Part shown: positions 52,843-64,000 of the stretch, in pieces
Numbering within the stretch: position 1 is the first letter of the stretch
Layout of the letters: each line of letters begins with the position of its first letter
Assembly (NCBI GenBank): GCA_905250115.1
Contig: CAJNOI010000050.1
Location: forward strand, 186,706-250,705
Source: Adineta steineri
Taxonomy: Eukaryota > Rotifera > Eurotatoria > Adinetida > Adinetidae
DNA: 64,000 nt
Direction of reading: 5' to 3'
The notes under the pieces: model-generated
Told to the model about the DNA's origin: nothing
Database searches by the model: none
What the model saw: only the letters and a program-made list of their open reading frames with translations
Translations under genes and position numbers: made by a program

Positions 52843-55800
52843 ATGCATTTTTCTTCACCAACATCATCATCACCACAAAATCCAATATCAAATCCAACAA
52901 ATTCTTTATCAACAAATAATGTTTTACTTCTTCCATCAAATACTACATCAAAAATGTCATTTATAATTCCAAATAATAATACAAATAATAATAATAATAA
53001 TTCTAGTCAACAACAACAACAAATTATTTCAACACCAACTAGTGGATTAACAACATCAATAAATTCCAATGGTATTAATTCAATTTCAAATGTTTCATTA
53101 TCATCTGGCCAAACTACTCAACAACGTTTATCATTTCCTCAACGAACAACATCTCAATCACAACAAATTCCTCAAGAAGAATTTGCTAAAATTCTTCGTG
53201 TACTTCAAGAAAATAATATGACAGAATCTGTTGAAATATTTAAAAAAGAATATCAATCATTATTCAATAAAACAACATCATCATTTAGTGAACCTTATTT
53301 TACTGCACTTGATGGTTATATATCATATGTTCAAGAACAACCAGATACTAGTCGACATGAATTTTCTCAATTAATCTATCCATTATTTGTTCATATGTAT
53401 TTAGATTTAGTTGAAAAAGATCATGCTCAAGAAGCACAAGATTTTTTTAAGAACTATGTTCAAAATACAAATTTACAAGCTACTGTCTTTGCTGCACATA
53501 AAGATGATCTTTTTCGTATTAAATCATTAGTTACAAAAGAACTAATAGCACAAAGTGAATATGTTAAATCATTTCGTCATAATGGACGTTATTGGATAAA
53601 ATTATGTAATGCATCACTTGAATTACTTGATCAATTTTTAATAAAACAACAAAAATATCCATTATTAACAAAAATTGTTCAAGCTTATTTTCAAGTAAAA
53701 ATCGAAAAATTTTGTTGATAAATATATTTTTTTGCCTTTTATTAAAGCTTGAAATCAATGATGGTAGTGCACGTAATGCTGAAACTCAACGTTTATTAAG
53801 TGGTGGTCGTCTTGGTGAAATAAAAACGGAAGATAATACAAATCGAATGTATTATGGTTTATTAAGAGATCATGATCTAACTCGAATATTACAACATAAA
53901 GCAATTCTTTCATCGTCAACAGGTGCAGATAATGAGGACGGTGTTGGCGATGATCAACCATCAACGTCAAAAAATCGAAAAAAACTTAAAAAAGATTTTT
54001 TTAATCAACGACAAAGTAAAGCATCATTAAAAGTTGATCCAAATGCACCACAACTTACACGAATACCTATTCCTGAATTAAGAGAACATGAACGAATGGA
54101 TCTAATCAATACATTTCAAGGTAAAATATTAGTCAATTATAAAGGGTCGAGTAGAAGAAGATTGAATTTGTTTTGCAAACTATTTTGTTTTTGTATTTCA
54201 TCTCATCAGTCACACTTAATATACCGTATAATAGTAGAAAATGATCATTATTAAATGAATTTTTTATTGCAGAAGATTATTCCCGAATGTTAAAAATTAC
54301 ACCTGATAATTTACCATCATGTTGTTATTATACTTTATTAAATGGTTACCTTGAAATAAATTGTCTTGGTAAGTTTAATTTAAGAAAAACGAAAGAAATT
54401 TTTTAATCGAATTTATTTCTTATTGAAGAAGTATCCGAAGATTCAACATTACTCGCTGTTGGTTGTAAAAATTCGAGTATCTATGTATATTCATTAAATC
54501 GTCGAAAATTAATTACAATGAAACTTCCATCGGAACTTGAAAGATTAGATAAATCTAATGAACATATTTATGAACAAATGATGACTAATGATGATAGTAA
54601 AGATAATACGAACCAAAATAATGATTCGGATATACTTTATAATCAACGTCTTCTATGTGGTCATACTGGGCCAATTTATGGTTTATCAATGTCACGTGAA
54701 AAATGGTTTTTACTTTCATGTTCAGAAGATTATACAATTCGTCTATGGAGTTTATTAACATGGTCATGTTTAATTACATTTCGCGGTCATACACAACCTG
54801 TATTTGATGTACAATTTGGTCCATTTGGCCATTATTTTGCTTCATGTTCATTAGATAAAACCGCACGTTTATGGTGTATAGAACATGCTCAAACATTACG
54901 AATATATACTGATGGTTGTAATGATATTGAAACATTATGTTTTCATCCAAATTCAAATTATATAGCAACATCATCATCAGATCGTATATTAAAAATCTGG
55001 GATTTATTAGAAAGTAAAGAAGGACAACAAATGAAACCAATACGGCAAATGTCTGGACATAAATTAAATGTTTGTATATTAAAATTTTCAAAAGATGGCA
55101 GATATTTAATATCAGCTGGTTATGATAGGCAAATTATGATATGGGATTGTAGTAATGGTTCTTTAGTTACTTGTTTACTTGGACATTCAGATGCTATTTT
55201 TTCTATGGTAATTAAATATTTATTTATTTCATATACAAATAATCATTTATACAACATAGACAGTGTTTTATCTAGGTTTTCCTTTCGAGATTGTGATAGC
55301 GATTTCCGGGACGGTGACAGTCTAATTTCTGGAGGGAAAATACATAGTATAAGCACAAAAATTGCAATTTTCGGGAGGGCGCCGCCATCACTGCCATCTC
55401 TCTAGATAATTCACTGAATGTAGAGATAAATACGAATAAAATCTTATGGGTCCTTTATCTAAATATGTACAGAACAGATCAGATAATTGCTGTTAGTTTA
55501 TTGACACTAATCAATCATGCTTAGTGATTCCACATTTGGAATAGATGTAAATGTTATTAACATTACAAGAGATTAGTTGAGAAAGAAATATGATTATCAT
55601 AACAAGATTTTGTTTGTTTTATTTAGGATCTTTCTCGTGATGGTTCGATTTTATGTACGGGAAGTGCTGATTTTTCTATAAGAATTTGGAATTTTGGTCA
55701 ATTAATTAAAGATAAAGATGATGGAAAATTAGATACTCTTCAACGTGTAACACCATCAGCTAAATATGAACTTGTTACTTATCGTACAAAACGAACATCG

Positions 55801-55896
55801 ACTACATTAATACACTTTACTCGTCGTAATTTATTATTAGGTTTTGGTGTATTTATTCCACCAAATGATTCAACAACAAAAGCCACCAAAACTTAA
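52843..55896 (+). CDS. TAF5: TFIID subunit 5
   Basis: Exons 52843-53694, 53748-54120, 54273-54368, 54429-55207, 55627-55896; 789 residues (human about 800). TAF5 is a scaffold subunit of TFIID (in many animals related forms serve SAGA). N-terminal 110 residues are Ser/Asn/Gln-rich. Next is a LisH-like helix pair (FAKILRVLQENNMTESVEIF), the TAF5 NTD2 domain (HEFSQLIYPLFVHMYLDLV), a charged linker, then a C-terminal WD40 propeller whose blades end in IRLW, ARLW, LKIWD, IMIWD and IRIWN, with GH starters (GHTGPIYGL, GHTQPVFDV, GHKLNVC, GHSDAIFSM). The 419-bp intron 55208-55626 carries a MITE; the other introns are 53-152 bp. Confidence 0.95.
55261..55416. mobile_element. hAT-like MITE in the TAF5 intron
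   Basis: 156 bp. Ends CAGTGTTTTATCTAG and the inverse of CAGTGAATTATCTAG (13 of 15). The core is GC-rich (GGGAGGGCGCCGCC) unlike the host intron. Flanking 8-mers AACATAGA and AATGTAGA match at 6 of 8, fitting a decayed 8-bp target duplication. Confidence 0.75.
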
Positions 55897-56371
55897 ATTA
55901 GATTTGTGATAAATATTCGACATTATTATTTCTCTTTGTATATTCAATGTGATATAAAACGAGAGAAAGATCAATTACAGTGAAAATAAAACTCTAAATC
56001 ATACGAATGGAAATCACTTAAAACAATTATTCTCTCATACAACACATTGTATATAAATGTTTGTTTGTTTTTATAAAACAGTATATGTTATTTCTTTCGT
56101 GTGTATGTCTCTTTTTTCTTTCTTTCTTTTTTTCTGTCTCTCTCTCTGTATTTCTCTTGATTCTTCTTTATATGTGTGTTGGTACTTTGATTTTTCCGTA
56201 GAATGTATATTCAAGAAAACAAACATTCATAGAGAAAAAAGAAAAAAACAAAAGCAACTTCATATAGCTCAGAAAAAAAAACATTTTTGTTTGTCTTTTT
56301 CTTTTATATCTTTACCTTAAAAATCAAGAATGAACGATAAAGACTTTTTTGTTTCTTTGTATTTTAAGATT
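55897..56371. other. Spacer TAF5 / VRK
   Basis: 475 bp. TAF5 polyadenylation signal AATAAA at 55985-55990, then a CT-rich stretch at about 56110-56160. ATTTTAAG at 56361-56368 abuts the VRK start. Confidence 0.55.
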
Positions 56372-58335
56372 ATGCCACCGAAACGAACCGCAAATAATGC
56401 CGCTTCTGCAGGTGGTCGAAAGAAAGGTGGTGCAGCTTCATTATATGAATTAGCTGAACCATTTACAAATGGAACTATTCTAACAGATCTTTGTCGTAAA
56501 ACTTGGACAATTGGTAAAACAATTGGACAAGGTGGTTTCGGTTGTATATATGAATGTCGTAGTACATCATCAAGTACTCCAATCTATGTTGTTAAAGTTG
56601 AACCAGATTCAAATGGTCCACTTTTTTGTGAAATGCATTTTTATTTACAATTAGGAAAAAAAACTTTACAAGACACATTTATTAAAGCCAATCAACTTGA
56701 TCATTTAGGTGTACCACAATTAATAGCTCATGGAATGCATGATAGTCTAACAAGTAAACGTCGTTATCGATTTTTAGTTATTCCACGTTATAAACAAACA
56801 CTTGCTGATGAACTTCAGTTAACAAGTACAAATATTGGTCATTGTCTTAATGAAAAACGTGTACAATCAATTGGTAAACAAATGCTTGATATTTTTGAAT
56901 ATATACATTCACATGGTTATGTACATGCTGATATTAAAGCGGAAAATATTCTTTTGAATGATTCTGTACATATTTATTTACTTGATTATGGTCTTAGTCG
57001 TAAAGCGTCATTACAATATGAAGAAAAAGTTCAACGAAGACATGAAGGTACATTAGAATTTACTTCATTAGATGTACATCGTGGTGCTGTACCATCATTT
57101 CGTGGTGATTTAGAAATTCTTTTTTATAATATGTTACATTGGCTTGGTGCAAGTTTACCATGGATAAAATTAACGGATGGTGCACGTGTTCAACAAGAAA
57201 AAATGACTGCACGTAGTGATCCATCAGGTTTTGTTCGAAATGTATTTACGAATAAAAAACCAGTATCATCTAAAATGATTGAAAGTTTAATACAATTTTT
57301 TCGTGAAATTATTCAAATGAATTATTCGGATAAAGGTGATTATCAACGTTTAAGAGAAATTATAAGTGGAAAAGCTCGTCAACGACGTTCATCAATTGGT
57401 GTTATTTCATCAAGAAAACCAGTAGTTCATGTAGAAAATGATGATGATGATGAAGAAGAAGAAGTAAGAGAAATTGAACAACTACCAAAACGGAAGTCAC
57501 CACGTCATCCGGCAGCAACGACAACAACAATGTTATCAACATCAACATCAACTACTCGAGCTCGAAGTGTTTCACGTGATCGTGATCGAAGAAAAAGTCG
57601 AAATGAAACACGTTCACCATCACCACCAATACAAATACTTTCTGCACGTAAGCGTGCTCGTTCAAAGAAAAAAAGCAGATCTGTGAAAAGGAAGATTTTG
57701 AAACGATAATTTTGTTTTAACTGTGTTCAATAAATATTGATGAAAAATTTTAAGATTCTTTCAACTTCTCTAAAATCAAAACAATAGGATTCGAATGAGA
57801 TTTTATTAATGAAACTTTCATAAAAGTTTTCAACGAAATATAAAAATTACACGTTGTATATATTCTTGATGAATAGACTAAAGAGATTTTCTCTCTAAAT
57901 TAAATTCAAGTCTGTACATTTAAATATTGTTCTATTGTAGGTACGCCAACATTCAAACTGATCGATGCATTACCAAATCCATCAACCAGAAATAAAGTGT
58001 CTCGGTATGATATTGAAGATGATGAAAATGATATTGATATGAGTACTATTCGTAATCCAAAATTAAGTTCAACACGTATTGAACGACCAGCTCGAATTCA
58101 TGCACCAATACCAACACCACCGGCACCAAAAGTAACAAATGATTATTATAATAAAATAACAAATCGTAACACTCATGATGCAATACATAATAAACAATCC
58201 ATTCCAACAACAACTGTTCGATCAGATACTACTCCAAAAGGTGACAGACCAAATTCCAATATTATTGACAAGGTACTTGCTGGTATACCATTAACAGATA
58301 AAGAAATTCGTAGTGTTCTTCATCGACAAAAATAA
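56372..58335 (+). CDS. VRK1: Vaccinia-related kinase (VRK1-like), two 3' forms
   Basis: Exons 56372-57647 and 57941-58335, 556 residues. VRKs are nuclear Ser/Thr kinases acting on histones and BAF in animals. Kinase features: GQGGFGCIYE, VVKVE, HADIKAENILL (HxD), LDYGLSRK (DYG, typical of the family), and GDLEILFYNMLHWLGASLPW. After it an acidic run (DDDDEEEE), SR-like Arg/Ser repeats, then the splice donor C|GTAAGC at 57648. If the intron is not removed, translation continues 20 more codons of very basic sequence (RARSKKKSRSVKRK) to a stop at 57707-57709, with AATAAA 20 bp later. If spliced, the C-terminus becomes an acidic-to-Pro-rich tail ending TDKEIRSVLHRQK. An upstream in-frame ATG at 56330 would add 14 residues; the acceptor-like TTTTAAG just before 56369 argues for 56372. 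Confidence 0.9.
57729..57734 (+). terminator. Proximal (intronic) polyadenylation signal of VRK
   Basis: AATAAA 20 bp after the retained-intron stop. A second AATAAA at 58466-58471 serves the spliced form. Confidence 0.5.
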
Positions 58336-58584
58336 ATTTGTACAAATTCGCAATGATCATTTTTGTATAGCAACATAAAACTATTTTTTTATTATACAAA
58401 AAAATTCTTCTCTCTGTTTCTATTATACTCAGGATTTCGACGTTTAAAACGTTATTAACAAAAAAAATAAACACAATCTGTCTTCTTTATATGTAAATGT
58501 ATATATATTTTCTTCTTATACTTTGATATTTCTGATAATGAATAAAAAAAACTGATATTATAGATAGTAAACGAACTTTTTAGA

Positions 58585-61500
58585 ATGAGTAAATTACCGA
58601 CTAGTCGTTTACCAGTAACACCATCAAAAACAACAACTACTTCTAAATCTGGTCTTCGTCCTCCTCAACAATCTTCAACAGCTGCAGCTTCATCTCAACA
58701 AGTCAGTCCAACTGGCGGAGATTCTTCGAATAACCCATTCGTTATTGGTGATCGTGTTACTGCTAATGGTAAATCAGGCGCTGTAGCATTTATTGGTCCA
58801 ACCAAATTTGCTGATGGTAGGATTAACACTAAATGATTTGGTTTTTATACGAAACGATTCATATTTAGGTGAATGGATTGGTATTATTCTTGACGAAGCG
58901 CAAGGCAAAAACGGTGAGAAACAAAAAAAACGATAATTTCATTTTTAAATTATTTTTTGTTTTAAGATGGTTCATATGAAGGTACTCGCTATTTTGAAAC
59001 TGAAGCAAATCGTGGTTTATTCTGTCGTGCTGCTAAAGTACAACGTCTTGTCCAAAATGGTGCTAATAGTGGTGGTGAGACATCCGGTTCAGTAAAATCT
59101 CAAACAACTCCATTAAATGAGTCATCAAAATTATCTACATCAACATCTAATTTAAATAAAGGTATCTATACATATTCTGTGAAAATATGTATAGAAATAA
59201 TACTTTTTTCTCTTTCTAGGAGGTGATGCTGATGCAACATTAGTAAATACAACAGTAGTTGATACTAGTATAACTACAAATGAACAAACTCTATCAACAG
59301 AACCATCTTCAACTCAAGAACTTCGTGTAGGTGATCGAGTAGTTGTTAGTGGAACGAAATTTGGTACTTTAAAATATCTTGGTAAAATTCATGTCGCTGA
59401 AGGTATTTGGTGTGGTATACAACTCGATGATCCACTGGGTAAAAATGATGGTAGTGTTAGTGGAAAACGATATTTCACATGTCAACAACGCTATGGTCTT
59501 TTTTCACCTTTGGCACGTGTAGAAAAAGTCACTAATGAAATGACACAATCTCAAATTCTAGCTCGGAAAGCATCTATTTCTTCAAGTACAAATAATCCTC
59601 AATTACATCGTTCAACAAGTCAAGAATCTCTTCATTCGAATCTATCTGAATTTTCTACATCATCAAATAGTATAAGTCGTATTCCAATGCGTACACCTGG
59701 TAAAACTCAACAACAAAAATTAGTAACAAATACAAATGTTTATGGAACACCAAATACAAAATCATTATTAACACAAGCAGCCGCTACATTAGCTGCTGTA
59801 ACCCCATCATCAAATCAATTAACAAATTTAGTTCAAACAATAAAAGAAAAAGATATATTTATTGAAAAATTACAATCACAACGTGAACAAGATCGTTTAG
59901 AATTTTCTCGTGCAGCACAACAAGTTGATGAAATGGAAAGTCGTATGTTAGCATTTAAACAACAATATGATGTTAAAGAATTAGAAAATGAACAATTAAA
60001 AAAAGAACAATATCAAACAACACAACGTATAGAAGATTTAGAATTTCAATTAGAAGAATATAAATTAACTGATACAAATAAGGAACATCTGCCTACATCA
60101 GTAATACCAGATGGTCATCGTTTATTAGCACCAAAAGATATTGAAATTTATGAGCAAATTAAAGAAAAAGTTCTTGAACTTGAATCATTTAATCAAAAAT
60201 TAGTTTTAGAAAAACAAACATTACAAGATGAACATCGTCAAGAATTAAAACGACAAAATGAGAATATTGAAACGGATTATAAATCTCGTTTCAATGAATT
60301 AGAACAAAAATATAATGATGAATTAAAAAATAAACAACTAAATAATATTGAATCAATTAAATCTGAATATGAAATTAAATTAAATGATAAAGATAAACAA
60401 ATAAATGATTCTATTGAAAAAATTAAACAAGAAAAACAACAAGAAATTGATCAACTTAAAACACAGATCATTGATCTTCAAAATAAAGGTAATGAAAAGA
60501 AAAATTCATTTCTTTATCGGTATATATAAAGAAGAATATCTGTCTGTTCGCTAAAGACTCAGTCCCTGTAATAGCTACGTTGATCAAATTTTCCATGATG
60601 CTTCTTTGGGGCCCAGGGAAGGTCGACGGGGGTTGGCATGGTCATCGGAGGGCGGTACGTGAGTTAGGTGAAATATCACCCAGTTTATGAAAATCGAAAA
60701 TTCTCTGACGTATTCTGAGGAAAAGAATGTGTATATGAGTATTTTTTCTAGATCTTGAGTGCGAGTGAAGATAAGGGTGCGCGAGCAAGTGGGTGAGGAT
60801 GATAGAGTGGATGAGGGAGTGAGTGAGTGAGGGTTAGAGAGTGAGTAAGGGTGAATAAGTGGGTGAGAGTGAGGATGAAAGAGTGGGCGAGTTGATGGAT
60901 GAGATTGAGAGCGTCAATGGGTGAGTGAGGGTGTGAATGTGGTGTCGGTATGAGTGGTTGAGCGTGTTGATGAAGAACAGTTGCACCCATACATCGAATC
61001 CACATCCGCATTCATCGGGTACTTCCGCTAGTAAAATTATATTTTTATTTTATAGAACAAAATAAAACAACAGCTTTATCTGAAAAGGAAACTTTCTATG
61101 AACAACAACTTCAAGAGCAACGATTAAAAGTTGAACAATTTAACAAAGAAATACAAGAGGTATGGATACTCTGTGAAATAATATTCGATTTTTTTCAGAT
61201 CATACAAAAAAAAACAATTCGATCTTTTATATTTTAGTTATAAGTACATCTTTCAAATCGAAGTACTTTTTAACATTTCTAATATAGCTTACTATCTGCT
61301 AAAAGGCAGATGCTTGAATAGTTTACATGAAAAGAATGAAATATTTTCTTTTTTAGGTCCAATCTAGGCTAACATCATTACAACAAGAAAAAGAAACAAA
61401 TGAAAAACAAATAAATGATTTACATAATGAACTTAAACGATATCAAGAAAGCCTTGTTCCTGAATTAGAAAAACAATGTCAAACATTGAAATCTGATTTA

Positions 61501-64000
61501 GAAAATCGAAGTAATTATTATTTCTATTTATCATTTCTTTTTGCAAATTAATTTCTTAGGTCATACAGCAGATTTAGCAGTGAATGAACGAGAATCTCAA
61601 TATGAACAAAAAATTCAAGAATATCAAATAAATATTAATCAAGCTGTTCAAGAAACTGATAAAGTTCGAATGGAATTAAAACAAATACATGAAGAAAATC
61701 TTCTAAAAGAAAAACAAACGAATGAATTAATAAATACATTAAAACAAGATTATGAAGAACAATCGAAAAAACTTCGTATCGAATTAACAGAATTAAATGA
61801 TCGAGGTTAATTTTTCTATTTATTATTATTATTTTATTTTATAGAATTTTATTTATAGAAAATAAAGCTATGACAAATTTTAAAGAACGTGAATCAACTT
61901 TTGAAATACAACTAAAAGAATATGAAAATAAATTCGGAAAATTAAATGATCAACTTGAAACAAATCAATCGGAATTATTAAAATTACAAGAAGAAAAAAA
62001 TTCTAATGAGAAAAAATCTACCGAGGCTATAAATACATTAAAACAAGATTATGAAAGACAATATGAAATCCTTAAAACTGAACTAACCGAATTACAAGAT
62101 CGAGGTTTGAATTTCTTTTTCTTTTCTTCGATTTCAATTTCATATTAAAAATAGATCGCACACAAAATATGGCATCAAATGAACGCGAAACTCACTATGA
62201 ATCTCAAATTAAAGAATATCAAACAAAACGAGATCAAGCTGTTCGTGAAACACAAGATCTTCGAAATGAATTAACAAAATTACAAGAAGATAAAAATCTT
62301 AATGAAACGAAATTAAACGAATCGATTAGTACAATAAAACAAGATTTTGAAAAACAAATTCAATCTCTTAAAACACAAATTAATGAATTAGAAAATCAAA
62401 GTTAGTTTTTTTTATTATTTAGGGATTGACGGAAAATGTCGAAAAAATAATAGGAAAATATCGAAAGTAACATTAGCGAAGATTTCAAAGATAAATAGGA
62501 AAATATCTTGAAGGTGTGGGTAGGTGTGCATGTGAGTGTGGGTGTGGGTATTTCTTTTTTTAGCAAATACCCAGACTATCTCCACACAGACACCCACACC
62601 CGCACACACTCATCGTATTATATTAAAATAAAAATTAAAAGCTTCATTTTCGATATTTTGTCTATCTTCATTTTCCTACTGATTATCTATTCTATTCGAC
62701 GTCAGTCCTTTCGATCTTTATGCTTTTTTCTTTTCGATATTTGCCTTCATTTTTCTCGACATTTTCCCTTTCGACATTTAACACCGAACCCATTATTTAT
62801 AGAAAATTATTCCTTTATTTTTCTTTCGTATAGATCAAACTAAAGCAAATGAATTTACTGAAAAAGATCAACAGATTAAAGAATATCAATCAAAATTAGA
62901 TGAATTGAATAAAGAAAATACTCAATTACGTGAACAAATCGAACGTAATCAACAGGAAAATAATATAAAAATTAATCAATTAGAAAAAGAATTTCATGAA
63001 AAACAACAAACACAAAATGAATCTACTCAACGTGTAAATTATTTTGTTCAAATAATATTTTGAAGGATTTTTTTTGTTTATTTTCTAGACTGAAAATTTA
63101 ACAAAAGAATTTGAAGAATTAAAAGTATTAAATGAAACATTGAAAAAAGATTGTCAAGATTTACAAAATAAATATAATGATACTCAAAATGAATGTCAAA
63201 AACAAATAACATCCAATGAACAATTAAAAAATACCAATGATAATATTGTTAATGAAAAACAAGCTTTAATTGATCAATTAACAAAACAAATAAATGATAT
63301 GCAACAGGTTCAAGCTGAACTTATTGAAAAACAAATCAAACAACATGCTGATTTCGATCAACAACGTATTGAAAATACGAATAATCAAGAAAAATTATTT
63401 AAAGATAAAACTGAAGAATATGAAAAAGATCTAGTTTTAATGAAAAGTAAATTTAAAAAATTCTTCGTTTTTTCATTCAAAATAAATTTTCTCTAGGTCA
63501 ATATCTCGTTCAAATTGAAAATATGAATCTTGAAAATGAACAAGAGAAACTTCGTTTGAAAAATCAACTTCAACAAGCCCTTCAAGCTAGTAAATGATTT
63601 CGTTTTTTTTGAAAAGAATTCTATTCAATTATGTTTCTATAGATTCAGGGAATGTAAATACATCAACTAGTAATAGTAATGTAAAACAACTTGAATATGA
63701 ACTGACTGAAGCACGATATCAAATAGAAAAATTAGAAAAACAAATTGTAGTCAATACTACTAAAGATGATCGTTCGTCATTAGAAGGTCAAATTAATTTT
63801 CTTAATGATGTTATTGTTGAATTACGCAATACAAATGAACATTTAACAAAAGAAATGGAATTTCAAAAAAATCCATTTGCTGGAGATGATGAATTAACTG
63901 GAAATACAAATGGTCGAATGAAATCATCAGCTCCTCGACTTTATTGTAAGTTTTCGAAATAAACAAATCTATGTTTATTCATTTCCATATATATATTCAG
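58585..64000 (+). CDS. CLIP1: CLIP-170-like microtubule plus-end protein, 5' part
   Basis: Exons 58585-58816, 58869-58913, 58967-59161, 59220-60488, 61056-61159, 61357-61510, 61560-61805, 61859-62104, 62155-62400, 62834-63033, 63089-63446, 63497-63589, 63643-63945; about 1230 residues, open at the window end. CLIP-170 tracks growing microtubule plus ends by its CAP-Gly domains. CAP-Gly 1 at about 52-120 (GDRVTANGKSGAVAFIG, GKNDG) and CAP-Gly 2 at about 193-260 (GDRVVVSGTKFGTLKYLG, GKNDGS), separated and followed by Ser/Thr-rich linkers; the rest is a long coiled coil. Three successive 246-nt exons encode an 82-residue tandem repeat. The last readable residues (KSSAPRLY, then a split Cys codon) match the lead-in to the CLIP zinc knuckle, so the C-terminus should lie just beyond 64000. 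Two introns (60489-61055, 62401-62833) hold inserted repeats. Confidence 0.95.
60580..61020. repeat. GAGTG(A/G)GTG-type minisatellite insertion
   Basis: In a CLIP intron. After a GC-rich lead (GGGGCCCAGGGAAGGTCGAC near 60608), about 250 bp (60750-61000) are built of imperfect GAGTGAGTGAGG, GTGGGTGAG and GAGTGGATGAG units. Base composition is very unlike the host. The far end (CACCCATACATCGAATCCAC) is partly complementary to the unit. Confidence 0.75.
62513..62609. repeat. GTGTGGGTG hairpin in a CLIP intron
   Basis: G-rich arm at 62513-62550 (GTGTGGGTAGGTGTGCATGT ...) and C-rich arm at 62564-62609 (AAATACCCAG ... CACCCACACCCGCACACAC) pair imperfectly around a short T-rich loop. It resembles the arms of the element at 44151-44426. 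Flanking sequence has GAAAATATCGAAAGT-like short repeats on the left and TTTTCGATATTT on the right, so the element may extend to about 62430-62770. Confidence 0.7.

Noticed and set aside
53564-55091. Minus-strand ORFs opposite TAF5
   Set aside because: Antisense shadows of the TAF5 coding frame; the plus strand has a complete WD40 protein.
60748-61011. 87-residue ORF rich in HS/LT repeats
   Set aside because: Translation of the GAGTG minisatellite in a CLIP intron.

Overview
This is a eukaryotic, AT-rich window (small introns mostly of about 45-80 bp with GT-AG borders, A/T-rich codon use, many poly-A/T and CT/GA tracts). The gene set is animal: rapsyn, a multi-BIR IAP, ERK, SAS-6, LARP4, a TGF-beta/activin type I receptor, CLIP-170. 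Compact genes, tiny introns, a candidate non-metazoan-type protease, GTGTGGGTG-rich fold-back elements and acceptor-like AG sites directly at start codons together suggest a small lophotrochozoan. A bdelloid rotifer is my best guess (inference, not proven). One 100-N assembly gap lies at 45221-45320.

Layout. 1-1661 (+): 3' part of a rapsyn gene. 1779-3677 (-): mitochondrial-type 3-hydroxyacyl-CoA dehydrogenase (HADH). 3747-7229 (-): an IAP with seven BIR repeats and a RING. 7230-9354: spacer with a MITE and one doubtful ORF. 9355-10850 (-): ERK-type MAP kinase. 10851-13402: gene-free, with a tandem CRE. 13403-17368 (-): centriole protein SAS-6. 18292-19537 (+): unrecognised two-exon gene. 20301-26526 (-): LARP4-like RNA-binding protein with PAM2, La, RRM and RGG parts. 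27968-30871 (+): ARMC8/GID5. 32414-33192 (+): A20/AN1 zinc-finger protein. 33480-36820 (+): MCM5. 38683-40417 (+): papain-fold protease of bacterial style, overlapping tail-to-tail with an LRR surface protein (40401-41468, -). 42920-45915 (-): TBC1D24-like TBC-TLDc gene broken by the gap. 49146-51378 (+): TGF-beta/activin type I receptor. 51900-52580 (+): LSM5. 52843-55896 (+): TAF5. 56372-58335 (+): VRK1-like kinase. 58585 to the window end (+): CLIP-170-like plus-end tracking protein.

The genes do not form one pathway; they are mostly conserved housekeeping and signalling genes (replication, transcription, splicing, mRNA regulation, cytoskeleton, signalling, ubiquitin). Five genes from 49 kb to the end run head-to-tail on + with spacers of 249-521 bp. 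Mobile DNA is a clear layer: at least four hAT-like MITEs (one with a perfect 8-bp target duplication inside the LSM5 intron), a TIR element with telomere-like arms, a dispersed inverted repeat pair and a GAGTG-rich minisatellite. Exon models were built by eye from splice signals and checked for reading-phase continuity; there is no transcript evidence.
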